NCBI RefSeq assembly: GCF_037975245.1
Contig: NC_092574.1
Location: forward strand, 27,202,713-27,266,712
Length of the DNA: 64,000 bases
Direction of reading: 5' to 3'
Source: Apostichopus japonicus
Lineage: Eukaryota; Echinodermata; Holothuroidea; Aspidochirotida; Stichopodidae
Both the position numbers and the translations under genes were made by a program. The notes under the pieces are model-generated. The model was given only the letters and a program-made list of their open reading frames with translations. It did no database searches and had not been told where the DNA came from. Shown piece after piece: positions 47,753 to 60,900 of this stretch. Position 1 is the first letter of the stretch; each line of letters opens with the position of its first letter.

Positions 47753-49285
47753 TTACGAACGCGTAGAACGGCTCCAGCAGCCAGTAAATACATGGTAGGA
47801 TACTTTTTATTTCTTGTAGAAATATGATTTCTCTCTTTTCCCAATATCGACCAAGACGAGAATGGTCACATGAAAAGTTATGTCCACTTCAAACTTTCAT
47901 GACAACAGCACAGTATTTTGCAACCTATAAAACGTAGCCGAACCTGCATTTAGGTGTAGGCTAAACTTTCACATACGATCGAACTGCACACTGTACCGTT
48001 CGCTAATACTATTGCTAACTACTGTAGGCTACTGGCAGAGAAGATATGATTTTAATTGAAACTTATCAGATCGTGCATTTCTGATTTTTTTCCCCGTCAC
48101 AATTAAATGTAGCCTGGGCATTTTTTGCGATTTACGGAGTAACCTGCTTCCAAAAGTTCCAAAAATTGTCTGCATTAATTTTGAATTGGCCTATCAAATA
48201 GGACCTATGTTTTGTCTACGGCCTGTAGGATTTGTATCCAAATCAAAATGATGACTGTGGAATGAGTACGCCTAAGGAGTAAATATTTCTAGTCATCCAA
48301 TGATGAATGGAGTATTTAGACTTAGGCGTATGTCAATAACGAGTAAGTTGTTGCATTAATTATTATGCCATGACTATACTGCTGTGCTGCTCCGCATTGA
48401 TTTCATAGTGTTGTAAGCACATTTTGAAGATTTGTCGCAACCCCATGATTGCTTTTTTTTATAAAGACCATGATTAAACCTTCGAACATTTCTACACAAA
48501 TTAAATTTGTTCTTGAAAAAAATGGCCCAGCCCATAAATTTTACTTTATCAGTAGAATGTGGTGGATCTTTCATTTGAAGTTAGCAAGCAAACAACCGTG
48601 TAAGTTTATATTCGACTACAATAAATTTTATCAAGTACATGGTTATAATATGTTTAATTTCAAAGGGATTGAATCCATGGATACATTTCAGTCTGACAGC
48701 GAGGGAATAGTTTAAAGAAAATGACCATATGCTTTGGAACAATCATCATTGGTTAATTTTAATTGTATGTGAGTTTGTAAGGATTTGGTCACCGTATCTG
48801 CTCATGTAGTTTCAATCATGCTTTAGAAACTAGCTCCCCGTCTTGCAAAATATGAAGTCCTTCGAAAGTTCGACCATGTTGCATGTTCCCGTTGAGAAAA
48901 GGATTGATTCCCTTTTTATCATCCTTGCCGGTACCTTGAAATTTAGTGTGATAGTTCACCACTTATCTTTCGACCTCGGGTTTATCTTTAGTAATTAAAT
49001 GAGATGGCATGCTATTCCGTCGGTGGAATTGAGTATTTGTTTGAGACTCTTAAACCGTAAAAAACGTTTTTGTTCTCGTTGTTGACGACGAAATTCCATT
49101 TTGTCTCTCTATTTACGCCTATCTTCATTTTCCTAGCAACGAAAAGTTATGTAGTCATTATTTACTCATTTGAAACTGTTCTGGTTATAAATTCTAGCGT
49201 AAAGAGAAACTTCAAATGCCATTTGCATTGTGAAATGTGCATCACATGAATACAGATGAAGTTCTTTTTTGATTCGGTCACTGCG

Positions 49286-49363
49286 TTATATAATAATAAT
49301 ATTACACAGTTCTTATAAAGCGCAAATACACACTTAAGTCTCTATGCGCTGAAGGACAGAAAA
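49286..49363 (-). mobile_element. LINE 3' end with ATT-type tail
   Basis: Downstream of the ORF stop the minus strand reads GCGCTTTATAAGAACTGTG and then TAATATTATTATTATA, the short microsatellite tail usual for CR1/L2 LINEs. Confidence 0.7.
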
Positions 49364-51403
49364 CTACAAACAAGAGAACAGGTGAGTCTTTAAGAGAGAT
49401 TTGAAACTGGTTACTGACTGAGCTTCTTTAACTTTGATCGATAAGTCATTCCAGAGGACAGCGGAAGAGAACTGAAACGAGCGAGAGCCGTATGACTTAG
49501 TGCATACAGGAGGAGTGACCAGTAAAGATTTCGAACTGGATCGGAGGCAACAACGTGGCGTATAGTCCCGGATGAGGTTTTGTAGGTACACTGGAGCAAG
49601 TCCATGGATACATTTAAAAGTTAGAAGCAGGATTTTGAAGTTGATGTGTTGTTTCACAGAAAGCCAGTGAAGATTACGAAGGATTGGAGTGATATGTTCA
49701 GACCGTTTGGTGCGGGTTATCAACCTTGCCGCCGAATTTTGTATCCGTTGAAGCTTATTCACCTGCTGAACGGGCAAACCGTATAGCAAACTGTTACAGT
49801 TGTCAACACGGGATGAAACAAAGGCGTGGACTAGTGTTTCGGCTGTTTGCTGATCCAGGCAGCGGCGAATCTTTCCAATTTTATGAAGAGCAGAAGAAGC
49901 AGATCGACATATGTTATTAATATGTTGATTCATATCCAGAGTTTTGTCGAAAGTAACTCTTAGATTCCTGGCATTGTCGACTGGCTCGACGTGTGTGGTT
50001 CCAATCTTCAGTGAAGGAATTGGAGCAGCAGTTCGGAATTTAGAAGATATATGAATTAGGTCAGTTTTGTCGTCATTCAATTTCATGTCATTTGCAGAAG
50101 ACCAAGACCTTATATCGGAAATACACGCTCCAAGATTTGCGAGTGTGGCTCCATGATCACATCCTGATTTAATCGCATAGACTTGTGTGTCGTCCGCATA
50201 TAACATACCGCTCATACCATGGGCCTTAATGATATCCTCTACAGGTGAGGTATACATTGTGAACGATAAAGGGCCCGTGACAGATCCTTGAGGAACTCCT
50301 CCTACTGGTTGATGAACATTAGATATACAGTCATTTACAACTACAGCTTGGGATCTGTTGGTGACATATGATTTAAAACAACACAGAGCTTTGCCGGACA
50401 CACCGTATCTATTCTGCAGACGCTGAAAGAAGATGTCATGGTTAATGGTATCGAATGCTGCCGAATAATCCAACAACACTAGGATGGCCTCCTCGCCCTT
50501 GTCAGCAGTGAGAAGCAAGTTGTTGTAGACGCGCAGCAGCGCCGTCTCAGTGCTATGGTGGGCACGATAAGCGCTCTGCTTCTCACCAAGCAGTTTATTG
50601 TTCCGGAGATAGTTCTGGATCTGCTTTGAGCAAACACGCTCAATTGTTTTGGCCAGGAACTTCAAGTTTGCGATTGGGCGGTAGCTCTTCAGGTCATTTT
50701 TGCATACCTTCCCTTTTTTGAAGAGAGGAGTTATATGAGCACATTTTAAAGAGTCCGTAAAGTGCCCAATTGACAAGGAGAGGTTCACAATTTTAGTGGT
50801 GGTCGGCAAAAGAACATCAATACAGTTTTTGAGCAGGCTTGTTGGAATCGGATCCAGTCTACATGTTGAGGCGGGGGAGTTCATGATGATTTTTCTCAGA
50901 GATTCCCCAGACACGGGAACGAAGCGAGGAAAACAGTGAGAGGTTTCATCGGGAGGTAACGTCATTGAAAGCTGTGGTTTATCAGTGTTCAAACTGTTGT
51001 TGCGAATTTGTTCGATTTTGTTTACGAAGAAATTTGCGAATTGATTAGCTAGCAATCCATTATCGGAGGTATTAGGCCTAACATTGGAGATCTTAGGAGA
51101 CGTTAGCTTTTCTACCTCCTTCAAGAGTTGGCGAGAGTTACAAGCGACCAGCTTGTTTTGATGGAAATTCTTCTTTGCCTGTTTCAACACAGCATGGTAG
51201 AGCTTGGATTTCTCAATGAAGATCTCTTTGTGAACTGCCAATTTTGTGCGATGCCACTGAGCCTCACAACGCCGAACTTCTTTTTTCAAGCTACGGTGAT
51301 CATCTGTAAACCAAGGCGCGTGAGGTCTGCGTGTAATTTTACGCACCATGAGTGGGGCATGCTTGTCAAGTAGATCAGTCAGTACTCGCTCATACATATC
51401 CAC
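49364..51403 (-). mobile_element. CR1/L2-type LINE reverse transcriptase ORF (5'-truncated)
   Basis: A 679-residue frame without breaks. The N-terminal part (LLDKHAPLMVRKITRRPHAPWF) is the segment usually found between endonuclease and reverse transcriptase. The RT motifs follow: SYRPIANLKFLAKTIERV, QSAYRAHHSTETALL, LDYSAAFDTINHD, GGVPQGSVTGPLSF and the catalytic MLYADDTQVY. The C-terminal part (NSLLYGLPVQQVNKLQRIQN, HWLSVKQHINFKILLLTFK, FKSLLKTHLF) is typical of CR1/L2-group elements. The frame continues open above 51403 to the TA repeat, where the element is cut off; the endonuclease is missing. The YADD motif is intact, but without endonuclease and 5' end it is probably not active on its own. 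Confidence 0.92.
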
Positions 51404-51510
51404 CAGCTGATCCAGGTTCGAGACAGGGGATGTATACAGAGGAGATGATAATATGTATCGCCTGAAGCTTTCTAAGTCAATTTGGTTCAGCTTCCGTGTT
51501 TTGATTTCAA

Positions 51511-51512
<2 letters not shown>

Positions 51513-51597
<85 letters not shown>
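51513..51597. repeat. (TA)n microsatellite
   Basis: About 84 bases of uninterrupted TA directly at the 5' truncation of the LINE. The length may be unreliable in the assembly. Confidence 0.97.
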
Positions 51598-51600
<3 letters not shown>

Positions 51601-52804
51601 ATATGCCTTGAAAGCGTGATTCTCAAAGGTTAACGGGTACCTAGGCACGACATTGTCCTGATAATTCTAAAAGGCATTAGAAATCATGACAATAACTGCA
51701 ACTTGAATCTAAATCCATCAAAGATTGACTATTTTACAAGTCTTCTCTTAATTCTAGTTTCACTTATGATACATTAGCTAATTATGTACATTGACGATTT
51801 AACGGGATTGACTGGCTTATGTTCTATTATGTTAATCCTTGGTTTAAAAACCTTCGTTTCCAGGATATCGAACACAGGTTTGTGGCCTAAGGCGATATTT
51901 TAAAATGTTTCATTTTTTTCTTTGAAAAGAGGAACATCACATCATTCAAATGATACATGTGGGCCTGTGGGGTATTAAAAGACTAACATAAGGCATTTTG
52001 ATGACTGTAATAGTTTGCTGTAATTGCTGTGACTGTAATAGTCATAGTTTGCACAACGTTAACGAGCTTCCACAGATTTACCAAAACTTCAAATTTGTAT
52101 ATCTTGAAAACTGCAAGAGCTTTTCGAAATATTCACATACAACAAATGTACTGAATATGGGGAAAAACTGGCTCGGTGTCCGTAGACCTTAAAAGATTAA
52201 TACAATTTTCAGTAATGAGTATTTCAAACAAACCGATTCTTTTTTTTAATATTTAAGCTACTTGAATATTCTTGGGTCAATGCAACGTATTGTAGGTGAT
52301 ATAAGTTAGCACTCATCATAATGATTTCATCTTTGCAGAACATCTGTCAGACCTTCTTTGTTTTAAAAATGTCTCGTAAACGGAAAAGAAACGGGTCAAC
52401 AAAAAGTATTTTCGTGGCAGGTTTAATTTTTACACAAAATGATCTGAAGTAAGAACACATTTTTCTTGAGTAAGAAGCCGCCTAGCTTAGTACAGAGCTT
52501 TTCAACATCAAATTACATTTCTTTCACCTCAGACAGGTCATCCTTTGCAACCTGTATGAAACATGAAACGAAGATTTTCCTGAGAGTATGTGTGCAACCT
52601 GCCAAACAAGTGTTATTGGCGATTGACAACTTTGGAACAGCAGGACATTTGACAGGTATGAAGACAGAAGGTAGGGGTTCCATTATGAATGAGAAATCAT
52701 TAATGTCTTCTTACTTAATTTAACAAAGTGGGATGTCAACCTTTTACACAGTTTACACAATTCTTTAATGAAGACGATTTGTTTTTGCTGTTTGCTTGTG
52801 TGTA
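51598..52804. other. Spacer without recognised features
   Basis: AT-rich, only short random open frames. Nothing supported. Confidence 0.5.
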
Positions 52805-52822
52805 ATTTTTTTATTTTATTGG
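52805..52822 (-). terminator. Overlapping polyadenylation signals
   Basis: The minus strand reads CCAATAAAATAAAAAAATT, two AATAAA-type hexamers, about 100 bases after the TAG of the coiled-coil candidate. This supports a 3' end here. Confidence 0.4.
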
Positions 52823-52919
52823 AATACTCAGAAGGAATAAACCCCCTGCTTCTACACCCTCCCTCTTCCATTTAACACACACAGACACACACACCTCTTA
52901 TGATTGCCTTCTTCAGAGC

Positions 52920-54476
52920 CTACAATACTATGGAAATTGCTCGATTTAGTTTGTCGACTTTTCCTTCATGTAGATAATATACATGTCCTATTCTTTCAAC
53001 CTGAACCTTGAATTCACTATCAATGTTCTCTGCAGCTACCGAGATGCTTTTCACCTTTTCTTCCAGTACAGCTACATCCTCTTTAAGCTGATCAATTGAA
53101 TATCTGCAGGAATGGTAAAAACAAATTTAAAAATTTGACAAAATTTGATTATAGAAAAATGAATGGGAGAATAAAAGCGGAAAAATAAAGTAATCAATGC
53201 AAAGTGCTACATCCAGTTCTTTATTCGTCGACCGTTGTTTCTTGTCCTAATTATTTTGTTTCAACCCTTTTGCCACGGAAGCTGACATCTTTTTTCAAAC
53301 TTTTGTTGCCATAGTCAATACAAAGAAATGACATCTCTTAAATTTGCTTTGTTTTCTTTTCACCAAACAACAACTTACAAATAACGCTCCTACTAAAGAA
53401 AATTAAAAAAGTAATGCTTAATTCAAAAACATTGAACACTGCAGAACAAGTGGTTCTGTAATGTTATTTTAAGGCCTTCTCAATGAAAACTTAAAGCATC
53501 AGCCAAGCGGATTGAAAATAGTTGTAGTCACTGAGGGACGTTTCTTTCTCAATTACGCGCACCCACATTAATATAAAAACCGTTAGGTTTGCTTCTCTTT
53601 ATAATTTCGAAACTATCAAATACGCATCATTCGTGACAAGGATTGACTTGTTAGAAAGACTTATAAATAAGACACTTGATTGAATGTGGCATATTTCCTT
53701 TGCGGGAGTCCAAAACCATGATACTACACATGTTCAAACCAACGATCGGTTGCCTTTTGAAATACTTTTTAGAACTTATGCTAAGTAGCGGTAGGATATT
53801 TTACAAATAACTGTTACAACAAAACATTCTGAAATAAGTCACATTACTGATTCTTCTAAATGTACGAGATCATTTGTGAACTTCATCAGAGAAATATCCG
53901 TCTCTTTTTCCATCTAGATAATGAATAGAAGAAAACGTATCCCATAAATGTCGGTAAAAACAAGTATCTCATCTCTATATATATTTCTCATACCAATGAG
54001 AGGACGACGCTAAGAGGATGAGCAATTTGATCCGGCAGCAATGACGTGCATTGCAGAAAAGTATCGGTTAGATAAACACGAGCTGCAGAAAATATTGATA
54101 TCCCAGACATATTGGACACACAGTTTTCACTTACATTAATCCCTAGATCTGACACAAATACCACAGAGTCTTCTAGTTCGATGTCATGACTATATAAACC
54201 TACCTAGAATACAGCCTGTCGTTATTACCATTGAAATATTAATTAAAATGGCATTCATGTCGGTGCCATTATTCAGCTTACTAGAAGTATACCGGTCGTT
54301 TACCTCACATATTGGAACTTATGCATGCCATTTCCACGAGAGAACTTTAATTCAAGTAAACTGTATTTGCTGATTCACTGACTTAGATTGACTAGATCAT
54401 ACTCTGGTTAAGAAAGTTCTAAGTTATACATTTTACCTATATTTTCTTGCCAAAATAAAAGAAGCAGCAGAAGCAT
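52920..54476 (-). CDS. Possible four-exon gene for a small secreted coiled-coil protein
   Basis: Four short exon candidates join in phase: 54437-54476 (MLLLLLLFWQENI, short signal-like start, phase 1 donor GTAAAA), 54135-54199 (LYSHDIELEDSVVFVSDLG, perfect GTAAGT donor), 53848-53913 (MEKETDISLMKFTNDLVHL, acceptor TTATCTAG), 52920-53087 (LKEDVAVLEEKVKSI... ending AISIVL and TAG). The product would be about 112 residues with a heptad-like helical region. Two overlapping AATAAA signals follow the stop by about 100 bases. An alternative join of the last two exons uses CTGCAG at 53104-53109 with a GTGACT donor, adding IYSIDQ. No family recognised. It could also be a relic of the upstream gene's 3' part, but that gene already has a stop. 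Confidence 0.35.
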
Positions 54477-57444
54477 GGTGTTTCTCTGTTTTGTACTTTC
54501 GCAAGGTTTACTTTTACGAAAGGTACAGACAATAAGACACGACATTTTGTTCTTTTTGGTTTCGATGATAATCGTAAACTTTGAAGACATGCAGGCGGAT
54601 GAGTGTATGGGAGTGCGGGTGTGACGCCTTGCTTATAAACACGATATCTCAAGAAGGGATGATTGGACCAATCTCATATTTCGTATGTAGGAGTACCATG
54701 TTAAGAATAAGAAGCCTATTGTTTATAAAGGAGGTCGCTCATTTGGGGTAACCAGAAGTCAAATAGTGGACACCTTGTTGTATAAACTACCGCATCTCCC
54801 ACCGACCAGCATATGAGATGACACGTGCGTAACACCTCATCAAAATAGGAGAGGCTGCTGGTAATTAGAAACAAGCTTAAGGGCATCCGTAGATATGAAT
54901 CAAGAATTCTAGACAAATTCTAGATTAAATTAAGTATTTTGCTAACTTACGTCGTTGGAAACATGCCTGTGCACAAAGGTGTGTAATGAAACGTACTGTT
55001 AATTAATGTATTAGAATGGACGATATAATTGTGAATAATCGGTTATAAATTGTTGCTTCTTATTTCGCAATTTTAGAGAATCATTGCCAAATAAAACTTC
55101 AGGTGAGGATGTAGTAACGTTGGGGAAATGACCAGGCTCCGTGTACGAAAATTAATTTTCGCAAAATCTTATGGAACAGGGGTTAAAATTTGCCCGGTGC
55201 CTGGTTAATGTACGGCTTGTAGGCTTACCGAATGGAGTAGAAGAACCCTATTATGGTAGATATCAATCTCTATGCTGAATACAAGAAAGTCGAGTTCATA
55301 AACTGCCAATGTGAATATTGTTTGTCATATCTCAATGCTTTTGCTGTACTAATAAGATTGAAGTTTGGTGTTCATCCTGGCCATACCTTCTAGCCTAGTG
55401 TGTCACATTCATACACGATTATTCATGTAGTACATTGAAACCACATTGTAATTTTGCTGTCTGATTGTTCTTACCAGACAATTCAACGTCCAGGGTGATT
55501 GCCTTTTTCAAAAGTGACTTAAACTCTTCACGAAGAGTGGCTCAACGCGAAAAGATGATAAATTGTGTAGAATTCACTTTTAAAGGAAGAGTGAAGAAAA
55601 TCTTGAACACTCTCAAAGAGAGAATTGTCTCGATAGGAATTAACAGATGTATATAAGACGTCCTCGCTAAACAATTAACTAGCGAAAAAGGTCCATATTG
55701 CAAATAGGACAAGTATAGGCCTGTGCTATGAATATTGACGTTGTCAGGGTTGTTGAGCGCCTGTTATGTAATTAATTTTATCACAGCGCAAATATTCTCC
55801 GTGATCTCAGAAGTTGTAATCGATGTAAGGCATTCGAAATTATTATGATGATCCTTTCAAGTTGAATACTACTTTGCGTCTCAATCTGTTTCCGGCTTGT
55901 GACTAGAGATAATTCTGTCCACGCGAATGAGGTCCGAAACATAGAATGCCTATAGTGAAAAAGACAAATGGGCTAATATCTTCTACAAATTATCCTGGTA
56001 ACGAATTGGTTACCGACCTTCAGGCTAGCAATTCGTATTCGCCATTTATTATTTTAACAGAAGAAAGTGTGGAAAAAAATTATGATTGGCGATGTTTTGA
56101 AAATGGAAAAAAACATTGATAGTGATGCTTTCTTGGGCGTGTATGTGGAGGAGGGAAGGTAAAGTTTATACTCTAGAATTTTTTTTTAACCTTTCTGAAA
56201 AAAGGCTATTAATTATTTTACAACCCTGATCCCAAATAAAGAAGGTATATGTTAATGGTCAGAGGGCCTATATCTGTTCAATTGGATCGAGACTATCGTC
56301 ATTTCCCAGTTTCCTGGCGCCTATATCTCCGTTGAAGGCCAGGATGATATACCTGTAATGCTTGGAGTAATGTCGACATTACCGGAGTGTAGTGTAGTAC
56401 AGAGGATTCATCCTCATGTTGTCTCTACCGTTTATAACGGTCATTTTTTTGTTGATCCTAAGAGAGTCTGTTGATTAAAGGTTGTGTCCTTGTATCGAAA
56501 CATACAACCTCCCCCCCGCCCCGCTCACCGAGCTCTCCATCGAGGGACACGACCGTTCTTTCCCGATGTCATCCCACCCTATCTAAGCAAAACGTCTGGT
56601 AATGTCATTTACTAGAGAATCTAGATCTATGAAGTGGGTCACAGAAAGGTCGAAGCCGTAACTAAAAGTGTATAAGCTATACTGTGGCAGATTGGGGACC
56701 CATACCAAATACAGTGCCGTATAATGCAAATGAGAAAGGTGAGGCAAATACCTACGGGTCCAACATGATCAGCCCAAGGTCAATAACCCAAGGTCAACAG
56801 CCTCGAGGTTTTAATTTAATAGACTAACGGGTAGGGCAATCAAAGGGACTTATGTGTACAAAGCGTGGTGCCTGGCTCTACCGAAATTGTCGACATTCAG
56901 TAACCTATGGTCAAATCTTAACAATATTCGAATTAATACATCTGTAGAAATTCGTTCATTCCAGAAAAAAATAATTGTTTGCAATAAATGACGACAAGTA
57001 CAATTGAAAATGGACACAGTTCTCATTTGCTTTTTATAGCGTCTTGGTTTGTTCAATTATTATATATCTCTTAATAAATTTATGAAATACACATAGCTGC
57101 TTGAAAGTAATTAACACATTATATTATACAACTGTTAATTAATGAGATCTTTTGCTAGGCTGGTGGATGTAGGCACTCCAGGATAACACAATTGTCAACT
57201 TCATGAGATATGGTAAGACCAAACCTCAATTTCAATTATTACAGATTCCGAATACGCGGTGTCTAGTCTGAATCAATTTAAAAGAAAGTATGTTTTGTTA
57301 TGTGGTAAACAATAGAAACATACAGCAAATACAGTGTCCTGGAAGCAACAGAGTGGACTTCATGAGCCCATGATTATGCTATATCCTAATATATCACATC
57401 AAACCAAAGTAATGCTGAACTGTCTAACATTAGCACGCCGAATT
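54477..57444. other. Spacer between coiled-coil candidate and upstream paralog
   Basis: No domain or splice-supported exon seen. A 63-codon plus-strand frame at 55465-55656 is basic and without a recognisable family. Confidence 0.5.
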
Positions 57445-57450
57445 TTTATT
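57445..57450 (-). terminator. Candidate polyadenylation signal of the upstream paralog
   Basis: AATAAA on the minus strand about 295 bases after the TAA at 57745. The 3'UTR between them holds nothing else recognisable. Confidence 0.4.
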
Positions 57451-57744
57451 ACCATATAAGAAGAATTCGGTTACCTGAAACAAAGACAAAATTTCTATCT
57501 ACTTAAAATGTGAGATACCTACTTGTTTAAACAAAAAGAAAACGTTAATACCTATGCAAAGCAACAAATAGACAAAAACAAAGGAACACTTTGGAGGTAT
57601 TCTTAAGAAGTATAAACATTACAAGCCAAAACAACTCCCCTTGCAGATTCGCAACTTTATATAACTTCTTGATAAACTGATAAAAGGAAAGAAAAAACCA
57701 CAAACCAAAATTAAAAGGAAGAAGAATAATAGCAATACTTTTAC

Positions 57745-57905
57745 TTATATATCCGTAATGGTACACTCCTCAATAGCACCAATATGGCTGGTTTTACTCG
57801 GGGGACATTCAATACAGAATGTTGTTCCCACATCTGGTTGGTAAGAACCAGCTGGGCAGAAGAAACAGGACTGATCCTTCCAAAATGAACCACGCTCACA
57901 AGGTA
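57745..57905 (-). CDS. Upstream paralog: GCC2 module and stop
   Basis: VPCERGSFWKDQSCFFCP, AGSYQPDVGTTFCIECPP, ending EECTITDI and TAA. The frame from the phase 1 acceptor is open only to this TAA. In the other GCC2 exons a GT donor stands at about this point; here the TAA is followed directly by GTAAAAG. An AATAAA lies about 295 bases further on. Taken as the true 3' end, with some doubt. Confidence 0.78.
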
Positions 57906-60900
57906 CTAAAGCACAAAGAGAAAAGAGACATATATGTATAAGAAATGAGGCATCGAATTCAAAACACTGGAACAGATTTACAACATTGATCTGTAAAGAT
58001 GAAAAAGAACTTGGATTTGTTTTGCCTATTGGACCGCTGCTGTGTCATACTTACCCTTCCCCCACCCCCTTCATGTGACTAGATGAGACTGTTTATATCA
58101 TGGAAAATACAAATGCAGGAAGACTTATCCACCATATGTCGGGGGCTTTACATTCAACCAAGGACTTAAACAGATTAACTGCAAGTCCATATATATCCTT
58201 TGCAACCACGGTGGTTTTACATATAATAAATGCAAATCCACACATATTCATTGCAACCACCATGCGAATAAGACAGACCTACTTGGTTTTCATTGCTTAT
58301 TTATAGTATCGTTTACGTTAATAAGCGGTTACTTGCATTACTGGACATTCTTCTGACAGCTTAAACAATTTCCCAGTTTTATTCGTAATAATCTGTGCTA
58401 ACCAGGGTAATGTATATGACAGTGAAAAACTGACCACAGAGCAATGTTTGGCCGTTGATGTAAGTACCCGGCGGACAGAGTGGTGTTCCCTCAACATTTA
58501 CAGTGGTGGTATTCAGATGATGTATCTGGCCAGAAATAGATATTAAAGCGCCACCTTGATCTATATCCTCATCGACTAAACGCATAATAATCGGCGCTAT
58601 ATCTGTCTCGCTTGGTGATTCTGTGTCTGTTATGGTAAAAAAAATGATCAATAAATGATAAACAATAGATGATAAATATTAGATGATAGACAATGCGTGA
58701 CAAGATACTGATGAACTGCAAGCCACAAAAATGAATCTGGCCTTCAAGCGCCAGAAGTCCATTACAAAATAGATTATAACAATGGCTAATTCAATTGGTT
58801 AGACTAATTCGATTCAATTAATATGTATTTGTGACTAAAACTAATAACCGGCGAAAAATGTTGAGCATCGATTTACTTCCATCAATTAGTCATTAACTCC
58901 TTCAATCAATACGAAAAGAGGGTGTATTTATGATCTTTTTGTGAATGATCTCCAATAGTTATATTTGCATACGTACCTAATTCAGGATCATAGTTGACAA
59001 TAAACGTCACTGCTTTGGTGACTCCGGTCCCTTGAACAATCTCATCGTCCATGGGGCAACCTTCCACATGGACAGCATCAAAATAGCATTCGGTACCCGG
59101 TTGGCATACTCTATTTAATACCAGATTTGTGCTTCTGGTTATCTCCTCTATCACGATATCTCGGTTCTCTGTGGTACAGGATAACTCTGTGTATTTACCT
59201 GAGTACTCAACCATGACTTCAGACGGTGACACTGGTCCTGCAAGTTAACACAAATCGAAAGAATATTTAATGTATAAGCCTATGTGAACATGTGTTGGCT
59301 TTCAATTTTATTTCGTTTCCACCTTCTTCTTGGGTGTTACCTTGATAACTACTTAGACCTTACAGAAATATGGTCCATTATTTCGACTAATAATATATTC
59401 AGGGTTAAAATGGGATATAATAATTTTATTTATTTTACATCGATGAACTTACTGATACAACTAGATACTCTCATAGAGGGGTTGTCCGGAGTTTCCACAT
59501 TCCACAGGTACTGTAAAGAAACACCACAGTGGTAGCTCTCGAGAGGAGGCACGCTGGCAACAAAACCCTCGTTACACTGATGGACGCAGAAATATTCCCA
59601 GTCTTCTGTAGTGTTACAGCGTAAGTAACCATTTTCAAACTGAGGTATAGGCTTGCACGCTGTGGGTAAATTGAGCAACGTTTCATGCATAGAACTATAC
59701 AATGGAGAGTACGTGTGTTACAAACCAGTGTACATAGTATGTGGCTTACTATCCTCTTTCATTCCAACAGAGAGAATTCGCTCTTTGGGCGCGTCTTGAA
59801 TCACATATGAGTGAAATGAATTGTACCAATCAGCACTTTCATGACATTGTAGCTCTAACACTGTAGTGAGCTCGTACTACATGTAATAATTCGTTTTAAG
59901 AGAGCTCGCTCTGTGAAGAAAATTGAGTTTAACTGATTGAAAAGTCAATCTGAACATCATAAGTTGCGATTTCGCAATCTTTCAAAGTACTTTGCTCTGA
60001 CTTAAATCTACACACGTGAATTCTGGGGATTGCTTAAACCCTAAATGACCGAAGATGATATTTGTGTATCAGAACTTGCCTGCTACGTATAAACTAAATT
60101 ATCAAACTATTGATGTGTTTATGATAGTTGTTGTGTCTGTAGACAAGTAATTAAATTTACCATAAATATTAAATTTGGGAATGAAGACAAGTATTCAAAT
60201 CCTTACCAACAAAACAACTGTCAGCTAATAACACATGTTATTGATATTATATCTTGTTCTAGAAACCTTATACTTAAATACATTAACGTTCAAAGTTATA
60301 TGAGTGTAAACGCAATATTCACTTGTCAACCCCTTAACAAAAACCACACACACACACATAAGCGATTAAACAATGCTGTGTAGTTGAAGGATAATCACAC
60401 GTATGGCAATGTCCCAACATTCTTCTAAAAGGTTACTCCAAAGCGTGCAAGCGTTGAGTTTTATACATATCAAATAATCAATAAAGAATTAGGGTATGCT
60501 TCTAGTCGAGTAGAGATGGAGAATTGAAAAGAAGGAAATTGATATCTTTTTGTCAGGTGTTCAAGTATGATGATATCTTTGATGTGGAATATCCCTGTAC
60601 GTAAATACGACCTATGAATAATTTGCAGTTTTGAAAACGAATGTATCACCTGGACAAGGATGGAGATTGCATGCTGTCGTCTGCACGTCTTCCCCGTCAC
60701 ATGGTAAGCCGCCATTAGAAGGGGCAGGACTGCTGCAATAACGAACTCGTGTCATGTTGCCTTCGCCACATGATCTGCTACAATCTGTCCAAACTGACCA
60801 CTCACCCCACTGGCCATCGACTAAAGCAAAAAATGATTTTCGCTGTCGTGAATACTTTTAAGGAGATTTTCTACTTGCTTACAATAAACTTTATACCATG

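Larger units (their letters stand above)
45928..49285. other. Spacer upstream of the downstream gene
   Basis: Contains the dispersed repeat at 46130, the 47.1-47.75 kb element, and otherwise AT-rich sequence without recognisable genes. The promoter should be here, but I see no clear TATA box or other core element at a fixed distance from the start. Confidence 0.5.

Noticed and set aside
55465-55656. 63-codon plus-strand open frame with basic composition
   Set aside because: No family, splice or regulatory support; length is expected by chance in 64 kb.
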